Source of the DNA: Jiulongibacter sp966250325
Lineage (GTDB): Bacteria; Bacteroidota; Bacteroidia; Cytophagales; Spirosomataceae
NCBI GenBank assembly: GCA_966250325.1
Contig: CBINGY010000019.1
Coordinates: 1-64,000 of the forward strand
Reading direction: 5' to 3'
DNA: 64,000 bases
The number at the start of each line of letters is the position of its first letter. The first letter of the stretch is position 1. This document shows positions 25,343 through 34,689 of this stretch, piece after piece. Below the pieces are notes generated by a model. The model saw nothing but the letters and a program-made list of their open reading frames with translations, did not search any database and was not told where the DNA came from. A program made the translations under genes and the position numbers.

Positions 25343-26218
25343 TTACTTACCCAGTGCTTTCAGCATCATTGCACCTATTTCTGCAGGCGATTCTACCACA
25401 TGAATTCCGCATTCGGCCATGATTCGCATTTTGGCCGCAGCGGTATCGTCGGCACCGCCAATAATAGCACCTGCATGTCCCATTCTCTTGCCTTTCGGAG
25501 CGGTTTGACCTGCAATAAATCCGACTACTGGTTTAGGATTGCCAGCGGCTTTAATGTATCTCGAAGCTTCGGCTTCGTAGCTTCCGCCGATTTCCCCGAT
25601 CATCACGATGGCCTCGGTTTCAGGGTCGTTCATGAGCAGTTCCACAGCATCTTTGGTTGGTGTTCCAATGATCGGATCACCACCGATACCGATGGCCGTA
25701 GAGATCCCCAATCCTGCCTTTACAATTTGGTCGGCAGCTTCGTAGGTCAAAGTACCCGACTTGGAAACAATACCGATATTTCCTTTTTTAAATACAAATC
25801 CGGGCATAATTCCCACCTTCGCCTCACCGGGAGTAATTACACCTGGACAGTTTGGTCCTATTAGTGTACAGCCTTTTCCTTTGATGTAGGTTTTGGCTGT
25901 AATCATGTCTTTGGTAGGGATGCCTTCAGTGATACAAACGATCACTTTAACACCCGCGTCTGCAGCTTCCATGATGGCATCGGCAGCAAATCCAGGTGGC
26001 ACAAAAATGATAGACACATCTGCACCGGTGGATTGAACAGCCTCTTCCACGGTATTAAAAACCGGACGATCCAGGTGACTTTGACCTCCTTTACCAGGAG
26101 TAACACCGCCCACCACGTTGGTTCCGTATTCAATCATTTGGCCGGCATGGAAGGTGCCTTCTGAGCCTGTGAAACCCTGAACAATAACCTTGGAATCTTT
26201 ATTTACCAATACGCTCAT
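25343..26218 (-). CDS. sucD: Succinyl-CoA synthetase, alpha subunit
   Basis: SucD, with SucC, interconverts succinyl-CoA and succinate with formation of ATP or GTP in the citric acid cycle. The 291-residue protein (normal length) has the CoA-binding start (VNKDSKVIVQGFTGSEGTFH), the GPNCPG loop, SKSGTLTYEA, GIGGDPIIGT, and the phosphorylated-histidine loop GHAGAIIGG. The open frame reaches 26305, but family sequence begins at the ATG at 26218 and the promoter lies in between. sucC is not adjacent. Confidence 0.96.
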   Translation of the reverse strand: MSVLVNKDSKVIVQGFTGSEGTFHAGQMIEYGTNVVGGVTPGKGGQSHLDRPVFNTVEEAVQSTGADVSIIFVPPGFAADAIMEAADAGVKVIVCITEGIPTKDMITAKTYIKGKGCTLIGPNCPGVITPGEAKVGIMPGFVFKKGNIGIVSKSGTLTYEAADQIVKAGLGISTAIGIGGDPIIGTPTKDAVELLMNDPETEAIVMIGEIGGSYEAEASRYIKAAGNPKPVVGFIAGQTAPKGKRMGHAGAIIGGADDTAAAKMRIMAECGIHVVESPAEIGAMMLKALGK

Positions 26219-26275
26219 GAAATTGTACTTTTTTGAGGTTTTCGGCCAATTGTTCGGCCACTTTATTACGGAGGC

Positions 26276-26306
26276 CAAAAGTAGGTTGAAATTGGAAAAA
26301 TACAAA
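26276..26306 (-). promoter_or_regulatory. Promoter of sucD
   Basis: On the minus strand TTTG (26303-26306) and TACTTTTG (26276-26283) are 19 bases apart, a full consensus match, 58 bases before the preferred start codon. It supports the shorter sucD start. Confidence 0.7.
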
Positions 26307-26868
26307 ACCTGATTTCCTTTCTTTCACACCCACTTGGATATTTTGAAGATACCCCACCTGTAAACTAATTCTGAATTGTAGGGTATTTTCAAGATTGTTC
26401 CATTTGAAAAGCAGGGGTTAAAGTAATTTACCGTTGTAGAAAGTACAGTTCAAATGATTTTAAGGAATCTGGCGTATCAAAGTATGGCTTACGAAAGGCT
26501 CCCTGCAAAATCTGGATAGGACGCGTTGAAGTTAACCGGAAATTTTCTCTCAGCTGATGTTCTGTCAGGTTTTTATAGATAGTATGCAGCCTGAAACGTG
26601 AAAAACTTAAAGCACCTGCCACCGAAAGGGATTGGTTTCTGAAGGCGTACTTAATTCTAAATTGATGCCTATTGAGTTGACGAACCGGATGAATTTCAAC
26701 AGGGGTCCGGTCATTTCTTAACTATTTATGTCGTATTCAAAGAGGAAACCGAAAAAGACATCACCTTTAAAGTTATTCTTTCTGGTATCGGAAAGTCTAG
26801 GAAACAGGAGTGGTAAACCTTCACACAAATTAGATGGTTTGCAATACAGGAACCTTTTAAATCGTTTC

Positions 26869-26876
26869 TATTTTTG
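26869..26876 (+). promoter_or_regulatory. Candidate -7 box for the PorE-like gene
   Basis: TATTTTTG fits TAnnTTTG and ends 40 bases before the ATG. The nearest upstream TTTG is 27 bases away, longer than usual. Confidence 0.4.
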
Positions 26877-26916
26877 ATATTAAGGCCTATATTGTGGGCA
26901 CTATCCTCTCATCGGA

Positions 26917-28935
26917 ATGAAAAAATTGGTACGTGTCGTATTTCTTTTGCTTTTGCAACTGTCCTTCAGTTATTCTTCGTCGGCACAGATTCAGGCCTAT
27001 AAAAAGGGCCTGGCCAGCTTCGATAAAGGATTTTATGATCTGGCAATCAATGAATTGGTGAAGGTTAAAGAAATTGATCCATCTCAGGAAGCTAAACTTA
27101 ATTACACAATTGCTGAAGCCTATCGGCTTTCAAACCGATGGGTTGAATCGATCAGTTATTTTAAAAATGCCATAGAAAAGGGGATAGCTGACCCGGATGC
27201 TGTTTTTCACTACGCCTATGCTTTAAAAGCGAATGAGCAATACTCCGAGGCTCTTGAAGAATTCAAAAAATATATTACCCTAAAAACTACCAACAAGGTC
27301 TACAACGAATGGGCAAACAGGGAAATCAATACCTTACAAATTGTAGATGTCTTAAAAAGGAAAGACAGTGACCTTGCTTTCAGGAATCTCAAAGAAATAA
27401 ATACCGAGGGAGCGGAGTTTTCACCTGTAGTTTTTGATGGAAATCTTGTTTTTTCCTCTTCCCGAAAAGATAGGGTTTATTCCAACGGACTTCCTTTTCT
27501 GGGACTTTATACCTCAAAAATTAATGATGACCTTACGAGTATCGGTGAAGTCTCTTTGTTTAGTCAATCGATTTTTGACCCTGAACGGAATGAAGGAAGC
27601 CCTGCTTTTTCGCCCGATGGCAAAACGGTAATTTTTGCACGTGGAAATTCTGGTAAACGAAAAGATGCATCGCCAGATGTAGATTTATATGTGAGTCGTA
27701 AAACTCCTCAGGGATGGTCTGAACCAGTTCTTGTTTCTGCCTCAGATTCTGCCAGCTGGGATGGAAGTCCGGCATTTTCAGGCGATGGGAAGACCATTTA
27801 TTTTGCTTCGAACCGGCCCGGAGGAAGCGGTGGAATGGATCTTTACCGCGTAAACATGGATGCCAGCGGACGATTCGGCAATCCGGTTAATATGGGTAAG
27901 GCTCTGAATACGCCCGGCAACGAGATGTTTCCTTTCGTGACCAAAGAAGGAAAACTCTATTTTGCCTCAGATGGCCACCCTGGTCTAGGCAAACTTGATC
28001 TTTTTGTGGCTGAGCGGAAAGGCGGTAAAATCTCCGTAGAGAATATGGGATTACCATTTAATAGCTCCATGGATGATTTTGGGTTGTCAATAGATGATTT
28101 GGGCAATATGTTTTTCTCCTCAAACCGGCGTGGAGGACAGGGCGATGATGATATTTATTTCTATCAGGCTCCTCCCAAAGAAGAGCTGGCACAGAATCCG
28201 CCTGACGCACAGGATGAAAGCTCAACACCAGACGCGGATGTGAAGGTGGTTAATTATTTCCTTTCGGGTAAGCTTACAGACAAAGAAGACAATTCCTCGC
28301 TTCCGAATGTCAAACTGGCCATCTATAAAATTGAAAACGGATTTCAGGAGCTGGTTCAGGAATACAGCAGCGATCCCGAGGGCAATTTCGGACCCATGAA
28401 GGTCGCAGAGGATACCGATTATCTCATCATCGCAGAAAAAGAGGATTATCTCACAAAGAGAGAGGGTTTCAGTATGTTTGGAAGAAGCATCCCTCCGATT
28501 TTACTGAGAAAAGCAGTAACTGATACCACGTTTACTACTTCCATTGCAATGGAAAAGGTGTATATCGGAAAGACTTTTGTACTCGAAAACATTTACTACG
28601 ATCTTGATAAAGCCGATATACGTGCAGATGCAGCTTTGGAGTTAGACAAACTGGTTCAGATACTTCTGGATAATCCTAAGCTAAAAATTGAGCTTGGATC
28701 GCATACAGACGTCCGCGGGTCTGACATGTATAACCTGCGACTCTCGCAACGAAGAGCAGAGTCTGCTATTGAATACATTATATCCAGAGGAATCAGCCGT
28801 GACAGGCTTCTGGCACAAGGTTATGGTGAAACCGAACTGATTATTGAGGGTGCAAAGACGGAGGAAGAACATCAGGTTAACCGCAGAACAGAGTTCAAGA
28901 TTCTGGCGATTGAAACTGAACAAATTCCTGAATAA
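26917..28935 (+). CDS. PorE-like OmpA-family protein (TPR, propeller, CRD, OmpA)
   Basis: The 672-residue protein has a signal peptide (to about residue 24) and TPR-like helices (about 25-135). PD40/WD40-type propeller repeats follow (about 160-425: NEGSPAFSPDGKTVIFA, GSPAFSGDGKTIYFAS). A carboxypeptidase-regulatory-like beta domain lies at about 445-525, and an OmpA peptidoglycan-binding domain at about 550-665 (YDLDKADIRADA...GSHTDVRGSDMYNLRLSQRR). This domain order is the one described for PorE, which anchors the T9SS to peptidoglycan. PorE is a lipoprotein, whereas here no lipobox Cys is visible. The protein is periplasmic, and its T9SS role is an inference. Confidence 0.85.
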   Translation: MKKLVRVVFLLLLQLSFSYSSSAQIQAYKKGLASFDKGFYDLAINELVKVKEIDPSQEAKLNYTIAEAYRLSNRWVESISYFKNAIEKGIADPDAVFHYAYALKANEQYSEALEEFKKYITLKTTNKVYNEWANREINTLQIVDVLKRKDSDLAFRNLKEINTEGAEFSPVVFDGNLVFSSSRKDRVYSNGLPFLGLYTSKINDDLTSIGEVSLFSQSIFDPERNEGSPAFSPDGKTVIFARGNSGKRKDASPDVDLYVSRKTPQGWSEPVLVSASDSASWDGSPAFSGDGKTIYFASNRPGGSGGMDLYRVNMDASGRFGNPVNMGKALNTPGNEMFPFVTKEGKLYFASDGHPGLGKLDLFVAERKGGKISVENMGLPFNSSMDDFGLSIDDLGNMFFSSNRRGGQGDDDIYFYQAPPKEELAQNPPDAQDESSTPDADVKVVNYFLSGKLTDKEDNSSLPNVKLAIYKIENGFQELVQEYSSDPEGNFGPMKVAEDTDYLIIAEKEDYLTKREGFSMFGRSIPPILLRKAVTDTTFTTSIAMEKVYIGKTFVLENIYYDLDKADIRADAALELDKLVQILLDNPKLKIELGSHTDVRGSDMYNLRLSQRRAESAIEYIISRGISRDRLLAQGYGETELIIEGAKTEEEHQVNRRTEFKILAIETEQIPE

Positions 28936-28991
28936 GGATGCCTGATAACGTTGGCTTTCTTACCTTAGGGCTTTCATCTAAAGCCCTATTT

Positions 28992-29912
28992 ATGAACAAA
29001 ACTCTACTTTGTCTTTTTCTTTTTAGCTCCATGGCCTTTTCTCAAAAAGAGGTGATCAAACTTTATTCTGGTACGGTGCCTGGCCTCAAACCGGGTATGG
29101 AAAAAACGGTAGAGGAAAATACAATCGGCACAGACGGTGTTCTGAGGGTTCGCTCGGTTACAGTTCCTGAACTTACGATTTACAGACCTTCGAAGGGAAA
29201 AGGAAAAAGAGCTTCCGTGATTATCTGCCCAGGTGGAGGATATTATATACTTGCTCTCAATAAAGAAGGGCACGCGATTGGTGAATGGTTTGCGAAAAAT
29301 GGAATTACGGCATTTGTGTTAAAATACCGGTTGCCCCAGGAAGATTTATTTGAGGATAAGCAAATAAGGCCGCTACAGGATATTCAGCAGGCTTTCCGGA
29401 TTGTTCGGGGAAGGGCCTCAGATTTTGGCATTGACCCTGCAAGGATCGGGGTAATGGGCTTCTCGGCAGGAGGACATCTGGCAGCTACAGCTTCCACCCA
29501 CTTTGATGAGCAGGTAGGAGAGATTCAGGAACAGGCGTTAAGTGTACGGCCAGATTTCAGTATATTGATGTATCCCGTTATTTCATTTAATGATAAATAT
29601 GGCCATACAGGCTCCCGAACTAATCTTATTGGACCGGATATTGAGATCAAAGATCAGGAGTATTTCTCCAATGAACTTCAGGTTAAATCAGACACACCAC
29701 CAGCTTTTCTGGTGCATGCGATTGATGATCCCGTGCGAATGGAAAACTCCCTGTCTTATGTGGAGGCCTTGAAAAAGAAAGGGATTTCTGCCGAACTACA
29801 CCTTTATGATACCGGAGGGCATGGATTTGGTCTTGCACTTGATAAAAAATCACCTGTGGCAAGTTGGTCAGATAGATTAAAAGAATGGTTGAAATGGCAT
29901 GACCTGCTATAA
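28992..29912 (+). CDS. Secreted alpha/beta hydrolase (esterase, BD-FAE/acetylxylan esterase-like)
   Basis: From the ATG at 28992 the protein has 306 residues with a signal peptide (MNKTLLCLFLFSSMAFSQ). Esterase landmarks are the oxyanion loop CPGGGYY, the nucleophile elbow Gly-Phe-Ser-Ala-Gly-Gly-His, an Asp in HAIDDPVR and a His in GGHGFGL, which together make a full Ser-Asp-His triad. Such enzymes deacetylate or deferuloylate plant polysaccharides. The frame opens at 28938, but that start would bury the signal peptide. It follows the PorE-like gene closely. Confidence 0.88.
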   Translation: MNKTLLCLFLFSSMAFSQKEVIKLYSGTVPGLKPGMEKTVEENTIGTDGVLRVRSVTVPELTIYRPSKGKGKRASVIICPGGGYYILALNKEGHAIGEWFAKNGITAFVLKYRLPQEDLFEDKQIRPLQDIQQAFRIVRGRASDFGIDPARIGVMGFSAGGHLAATASTHFDEQVGEIQEQALSVRPDFSILMYPVISFNDKYGHTGSRTNLIGPDIEIKDQEYFSNELQVKSDTPPAFLVHAIDDPVRMENSLSYVEALKKKGISAELHLYDTGGHGFGLALDKKSPVASWSDRLKEWLKWHDLL

Positions 29913-30034
29913 AACTTTGGGTACGATTTTTGAAATGTTTTTTCAAGCCATTTAATAAAAAAGAATTAATAGGTTTCCTGCTATACAAATGTCTATGTAC
30001 TTTTAGGTCAGGAAAACACTCAAATGCTTCAAAT

Positions 30035-31081
30035 ATGAAAAAAGTAATCTATACCTTTTGTGTCTCTCTTATTGCGGGTGCCGTCTCTGCCCAGGTGGTG
30101 AGCAGTGCCCAAATTTATGTTTCAGAAGGTGCGGTAGTTAGTTTTGGTCAGAATGTCGAAAACAGCGGAGAGCTGACTAACAAGGGTCAGGTTCACTTTA
30201 GAAATGATTTGAACAATAAAGGGGTTTTGAAATCGGAGGGTGAGGTTATTTTTGACGGTTTCACGAAACAGCAGATATCTGGTACTGATCTGGTTTTGAG
30301 ATCAGCAACTATCAACAATGACGTGGAACTCGATAATAAGCTTGTGATTGAAGAAAAACTAACCTACCAGAACGGAGTTTTGGCCTCGTCATCAGCTTCA
30401 CCGCTTGTATTTTCTGAGAAAGCCATTCATCTGGGTGCTTCAGACGCTTCTCACTCAACCGGTACAGTTACTAAACTTGATGCCAACAATTTTGAGTTTC
30501 CGGTAGGTGACGGATCTACCTATAGAGGTTTTCAGGCGAGCGGAAGCACGCGTGGTGCTCTTTCAGCAGAGTATGTGGGCCAGAGTCCTGAAAAGCTTGG
30601 TAAAGAGCTTGCGGTGGGAGTTGACTATGTGAATGATTCTGAATATTGGGTTCTTAAAGGTGACAATGACAGAGAAGAAGCTAATGTACGTCTTTTAAAT
30701 ACCTATGATTCTCAGGTAGCTTATCTTAGAAAAGGAACCTGGACCATGTCAGAAGACAGTCGCTTTACTTCAAAATCGGGATTGATTGAAGGGGTGAAAT
30801 TTACTTCAGGTCGTGGTAAACTGGTAAAGAAAGATATCGGTGTTTGGCCTAATCCAACTCAGGGAGATTTCAATCTGAAACTTACCGGAATGAATGACAA
30901 TGATCAGATTACGGTGGATCTTACCAATCAGGATGGCCGTGTAATCATGTCAATGAAAGGATCAGTAAACGAATTAAGAAAAGTTTATTCTCTACCAAAT
31001 GGTATGATTACTACGCAAATTACTGTTCGTGTGATTAATGGTGAGGAAGTTTTCACAGAGAAACTAATTCTTAACAGATAA
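30035..31081 (+). CDS. T9SS-exported protein with type A sorting domain
   Basis: The protein (348 residues from ATG at 30035) has a signal peptide (MKKVIYTFCVSLIAGAVSAQ). A repetitive beta-strand region follows with Asn/Gly turns (SGELTNKGQVHF, NKGVLKSEGEVIF). The C-terminal T9SS type A sorting domain begins with VWPNPTQGDFNLKL and ends in KLILNR. It should therefore be exported by the PorP/GldKLMN system in this window. No enzymatic domain is visible; a structural or adhesive surface role is possible. The frame opens at 29930, but homologous signal features start at 30035. Confidence 0.88.
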   Translation: MKKVIYTFCVSLIAGAVSAQVVSSAQIYVSEGAVVSFGQNVENSGELTNKGQVHFRNDLNNKGVLKSEGEVIFDGFTKQQISGTDLVLRSATINNDVELDNKLVIEEKLTYQNGVLASSSASPLVFSEKAIHLGASDASHSTGTVTKLDANNFEFPVGDGSTYRGFQASGSTRGALSAEYVGQSPEKLGKELAVGVDYVNDSEYWVLKGDNDREEANVRLLNTYDSQVAYLRKGTWTMSEDSRFTSKSGLIEGVKFTSGRGKLVKKDIGVWPNPTQGDFNLKLTGMNDNDQITVDLTNQDGRVIMSMKGSVNELRKVYSLPNGMITTQITVRVINGEEVFTEKLILNR

Positions 31082-31105
31082 GAAAGATAGTTAATGATAT
31101 ACAGG

Positions 31106-31135
31106 AAAGGGTGACCAGATGGTCACCCTTTTTTC
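31106..31135 (+). terminator. Terminator after the T9SS cargo gene
   Basis: An 11-bp hairpin (AAAGGGTGACC and complement, loop AGAT) is followed by TTTTTT, 25 bases after the stop codon. Confidence 0.92.
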
Positions 31136-31302
31136 ATGAATGGTCAAAAATTTTCCATGGATTCGGACTTCAAAAGTGGCTTTTGAGAAGACTACTAGAT
31201 ATGCTAATTCTATGATCCGAGCAATCTTAATCTAAGTATTCAAGAAACTGGATGCTACGATTTTCTCAGCGATAATGATAAATTTTCATTATTAGGTCTT
31301 TG

Positions 31303-32922
31303 TTATTTGTGAACAACTTCGACGTAATAATCTTTACTGATATCAAAACCGGTAGCCTTAATTTTTTGCCAACCTGTGCCGGGATACAGCCGAATACTTT
31401 TTCCGTCGGACAGTGTAGCGTCAACAGGCATAGTAAATCCATCTACCACATTGGTCCACCGGTAACGGGATTTTTTCTTTTTTGAAGCGATTTCCAAAAC
31501 CGGAACCTGTATGGTTCTTAAGTATTGGTCAAAGATTTTTGAAAGGTCAACTCCGGACTTCTCAATCATGTAATTTTCTATATGCGAGGAAGAAACCGTC
31601 TGATGGTAAAAATCTCTGTTCAAGCCCGTCAGGATTTCCCTCCAGAGTTCATCATTCTTTATGATCTGGCGGATGGTATGAAGCATATTGCCGCCTTTGT
31701 AGTACATATCACCCGATCCATGACCGTGCACATTGTAGTCGGCTATGATTGGAATGTCGTTTCGTATATTTTGTCGGGTACCCCGAACATATTCCGCACC
31801 AGCTTCTTTTCCGTAAAAATACTCGGTAAAAAGCGACTCTGAATAATTGGTAAAGCTTTCATGGATCCACATGTCTGCCTCATCTTTATAGGTAATGTTA
31901 TTGGCAAACCACTCATGTCCGCTTTCGTGAATAATGATGAAATCCCATTTAAGGCCCCAGCCGGTACCCGATAGATCACTTCCTTTGTAGCCATTCTGAT
32001 ACCCGTTTCCATACGTAATTGAACTTTGATGCTCCATGCCCAAATAGGGGGCTTCCACCAACTTGTACCCGTCTTCGTAGAAAGGGTAGGGGCCAAACCA
32101 ATGTTCGAAAGCTTCCAGCATTCTATATACGTCCTGAAACTGTTTCCTGGCCTTTTCTTTATGCTCTCTCAGTGCATAGAACGAAAGATCCAGCGGGCCT
32201 TTTTTCCCCTGATAGATATCTTTCCAGCCCACATAATCACCGATGTTGATATTGACTCCGTAATTATTGATGGGGTTACTCACAAACCAGGTGGTAACCC
32301 GCTTTCCATTGTCGTTTACATAAGAGTTACGCAGTCTTCCGTTTGAAATATCCTGAAGATGGGCCGGGGCAATAACCGTTAACTTAAGGCTGTCCACTTC
32401 ATCGGCAGGGTGATCTTTACAAGGCCACCAGACACTGGCACCAATTCCCTGATTTGCGGTTGCTACAAAAGGAAGGCCATTGCTATCTTTTTCGAATACA
32501 AATCCGCCGTCCCAGGGGGGTCTTTGAGCCACAACGGGATTTCCTTCCCAGGTTATTTGAACCGATTCACGACTTCCTTGTTTCTGGTTCTTTTTCAGAT
32601 GGATCCACCAGACGTTGGTAGCTACTTTTTCATAGTTTAGCGGGGAAGAATCCTGCGTGACTGAAGTTATCTTCAGCGGAGGCTGCAGGTCAATCTGCAT
32701 GATATCAGACTCGTCCAGAACGATGTAGTGAACGGTATTCTGACCCTCTATTCTTTTTTTGTCGATATCTACCTCAACCTGAAGGTCATAGTAGGTCAAA
32801 TCCCACCAGGCTCTTTGTGGGGTCACAGAGCCTCTCAGACTGTCGTCTTTGGTGTACTGGGCCTGAGATACTTGAAGAAAAAAGAAGCTGATAAAGGCCA
32901 GGCCCAGGGTTTTTAGTTTCAT
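31303..32922 (-). CDS. M1-family metallopeptidase, secreted
   Basis: The 539-residue zinc aminopeptidase-like protein has a signal peptide (cleaved near Ser-Gln-Ala, residue 21). The zinc site is His-Glu-Ser-Gly-His with a downstream Glu in MWIHESF. The substrate-binding loop is GMEHQSSITYG, a variant of the GAMEN motif. An N-terminal beta-saddle domain precedes the catalytic domain. The length is short for an M1 peptidase, without the long C-terminal helical domain. Its start overlaps the stop of the RmlD-like gene as ATGA, so the two are translationally coupled. Confidence 0.93.
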   Translation of the reverse strand: MKLKTLGLAFISFFFLQVSQAQYTKDDSLRGSVTPQRAWWDLTYYDLQVEVDIDKKRIEGQNTVHYIVLDESDIMQIDLQPPLKITSVTQDSSPLNYEKVATNVWWIHLKKNQKQGSRESVQITWEGNPVVAQRPPWDGGFVFEKDSNGLPFVATANQGIGASVWWPCKDHPADEVDSLKLTVIAPAHLQDISNGRLRNSYVNDNGKRVTTWFVSNPINNYGVNINIGDYVGWKDIYQGKKGPLDLSFYALREHKEKARKQFQDVYRMLEAFEHWFGPYPFYEDGYKLVEAPYLGMEHQSSITYGNGYQNGYKGSDLSGTGWGLKWDFIIIHESGHEWFANNITYKDEADMWIHESFTNYSESLFTEYFYGKEAGAEYVRGTRQNIRNDIPIIADYNVHGHGSGDMYYKGGNMLHTIRQIIKNDELWREILTGLNRDFYHQTVSSSHIENYMIEKSGVDLSKIFDQYLRTIQVPVLEIASKKKKSRYRWTNVVDGFTMPVDATLSDGKSIRLYPGTGWQKIKATGFDISKDYYVEVVHK

Positions 32923-33824
32923 TGAGAAGGAATTTGGCTTGCTAAAATAGCAATTCCTTCCTGGAAACTAACGGGATAATAACCTAATACTTCGCTCGCT
33001 TTGCTGATATCAAACCCGGTTTTGGCGGGTCTTTTGGCGGTTTGTCTGAACGTGCTGCCATCTACTTCATTTATGAGGCTTTTGTTGAGCCCGAAATAGT
33101 CGGCGGTCATAATCGCCATTTCGTAAGGGTTTAGGAGGTCCTTACCCGATATATTAAAGATTCCTTCTGCTTCTTTATCAGCAATGAGGAAACAGCCCAT
33201 GGCCAGATCCTCTGCCAGAGTAGGTGTACGCCATTGGTCATTCACCACCTTAATTTCTTTGCCTGCCTCCAGGGAATTCTTTACCCAAAGGATAATATTG
33301 GAGCGACTCATGTCATTGACGATGCCATAGACCAGGATAGTTCTGGCCATAGCCCAGCGGATACCCGAGTTTTCAACCAGTTTTTCAGCAGCAAGTTTGC
33401 TCCATCCGTAAAAACTTACGGGATTTGGCTCGGCAGTTTCGGTATATGGACCGGCTTTCCCGTCAAAAATGAAATCTGTTGAAACATGAAGAAGAAATGA
33501 ATCTGTGATTTTACAGGCTTCAATGAGGTGCTCCACGGCATAAACGTTTTGAGCCCAGCAGTTTTCCTTATCGGTTTCACACTGGTCCACGTTGGTCATG
33601 GCCGCTGTGTTTATCACCACATGCGGGCGATATTTTCCGATTACTTCGGTCACCTGAGCTGCATTAGTTATATCGAGGGACTCAAAGGTATAACCTTCCT
33701 TAGAAGGAAGTCTGTTTTCACCTCGGGCGGTCGCAATAATCTCTGTCGATTTATTCTGAAGGAGTAGAGCCACCAATTTTTGTCCTAAAAGACCGTTGGA
33801 GCCGGTAATGAGAATTTTTTTCAT
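32919..33824 (-). CDS. RmlD-like NAD(P)-dependent sugar nucleotide reductase
   Basis: The 301-residue protein is an extended short-chain reductase of the dTDP-4-dehydrorhamnose reductase type. It has the nucleotide-binding motif GSNGLLGQKL at the N-terminus, the VSTDFIFDGKAGPY block, and catalytic Tyr-x3-Lys in FYGWSKLAAEKL. The other rhamnose-pathway genes are not nearby, so the substrate is uncertain. It lies between the cyclophilin gene (8-base gap) and the M1 peptidase gene (overlap). Confidence 0.9.
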   Translation of the reverse strand: MKKILITGSNGLLGQKLVALLLQNKSTEIIATARGENRLPSKEGYTFESLDITNAAQVTEVIGKYRPHVVINTAAMTNVDQCETDKENCWAQNVYAVEHLIEACKITDSFLLHVSTDFIFDGKAGPYTETAEPNPVSFYGWSKLAAEKLVENSGIRWAMARTILVYGIVNDMSRSNIILWVKNSLEAGKEIKVVNDQWRTPTLAEDLAMGCFLIADKEAEGIFNISGKDLLNPYEMAIMTADYFGLNKSLINEVDGSTFRQTAKRPAKTGFDISKASEVLGYYPVSFQEGIAILASQIPSQ

Positions 33825-33832
33825 GGTATGGA

Positions 33833-34525
33833 TTACGCTTTATAGGTGTAATTGTACTTTTTGCTTATTTTTTTCTTTGACATTTTTTTGACACTTACCT
33901 TCATGCTTACATCTTCAAGGGGTCTGTCTGAGGCCGTTTTTACCTTTTCAATTTCTTCGGCAACTCCGATTCCCTGAATTACCTTACCGAAAACGGTGTA
34001 ATTGTTATCCAGAAAGGGAGTGCCTCCCACTTCTGTATAAAGGGTGGTTTGCTCGGGGGTGTACTTCATGCCGGTTCGGTTTTCCATCACGGCCAATTGC
34101 TTCTCTGAATACTTTTTGCCGGTGACAATGTAAAACTGACATCCCGAGGACTCCTTTTTTGGGTTGTTGGTTCGGGCGGCAGCCAGTGCACCTTTGGAAT
34201 GAATGTGATTTGTGGTAAACTCATACGGAATTCTCGCCAGTTCGTCGCCGCCACTGCCAAGCTGTTGACCCTGTTTGGCATTCTTAGAGGTGGGGTCACC
34301 GCCCTGAATCATGAATTCATTGATCACGCGATGAAATAAGGTGCCATCATAAAAACCGTCTTTAGCCAGTTTAATGAAGTTTGCTTTATGTAAGGGAGTA
34401 TCGTCAAAAAGCAAGAGGGTCATGGTGCCCATTGAGGTTTCCATGGTAACCAAATAATCCTTTTTTGAAGGTTTCTGAGCATGAACGCCCAGGCTAATGA
34501 TTAGGAATATCAAGATTTTTTTCAT
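33833..34525 (-). CDS. Cyclophilin-type peptidyl-prolyl isomerase, exported
   Basis: This 230-residue protein has a signal peptide (MKKILIFLIISLGVHAQ) and a cyclophilin domain with TLFHRVINEFMIQGGDPTSK, the family hallmark, and later FLDNNYTVFGKV. A Lys-rich tail (KKMSKKKISKKY) closes it. It probably assists protein folding in the periplasm. It is the first gene of the leftward run with the RmlD-like and M1 genes. Confidence 0.94.
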   Translation of the reverse strand: MKKILIFLIISLGVHAQKPSKKDYLVTMETSMGTMTLLLFDDTPLHKANFIKLAKDGFYDGTLFHRVINEFMIQGGDPTSKNAKQGQQLGSGGDELARIPYEFTTNHIHSKGALAAARTNNPKKESSGCQFYIVTGKKYSEKQLAVMENRTGMKYTPEQTTLYTEVGGTPFLDNNYTVFGKVIQGIGVAEEIEKVKTASDRPLEDVSMKVSVKKMSKKKISKKYNYTYKA

Positions 34526-34689
34526 TCCGAGCGATGATCTGGTTTTTTCTTCAGGAACTGGTAAAAGTAAAATTTCTTAATCGCGAATTTCGTTCGAAGC
34601 CATGTCTTTCACGGGATATTTCCATTTCTGAAGTTTTATGCTTCTTTTCTTAAATACTGCAAAAGTCATGCAAAAATCGGAGGGTGCAT

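Larger units (their letters stand above)
26219..26916. other. 698-base region upstream of sucD, possibly with decayed coding sequence
   Basis: The left end holds the sucD promoter. On the minus strand two open stretches without a good start lie end to end in different frames: 26718-26867 (49 codons, ending GDVFFGFLFEYDINS) and 26428-26721 (about 97 codons, Arg/Gln-rich, ending YFLQR). Both read rather like barrel protein fragments and could be the remains of one frameshifted gene, or chance. A -7 box (TATTTTTG, 26869-26876) for the OmpA-family gene lies at the right end. No intact gene is supported. Confidence 0.4.

Noticed and set aside
31136..31302. Gap between the T9SS cargo terminator and the M1 gene end
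   Set aside because: Scanned for genes, RNA folds and repeats; nothing supportable was found.
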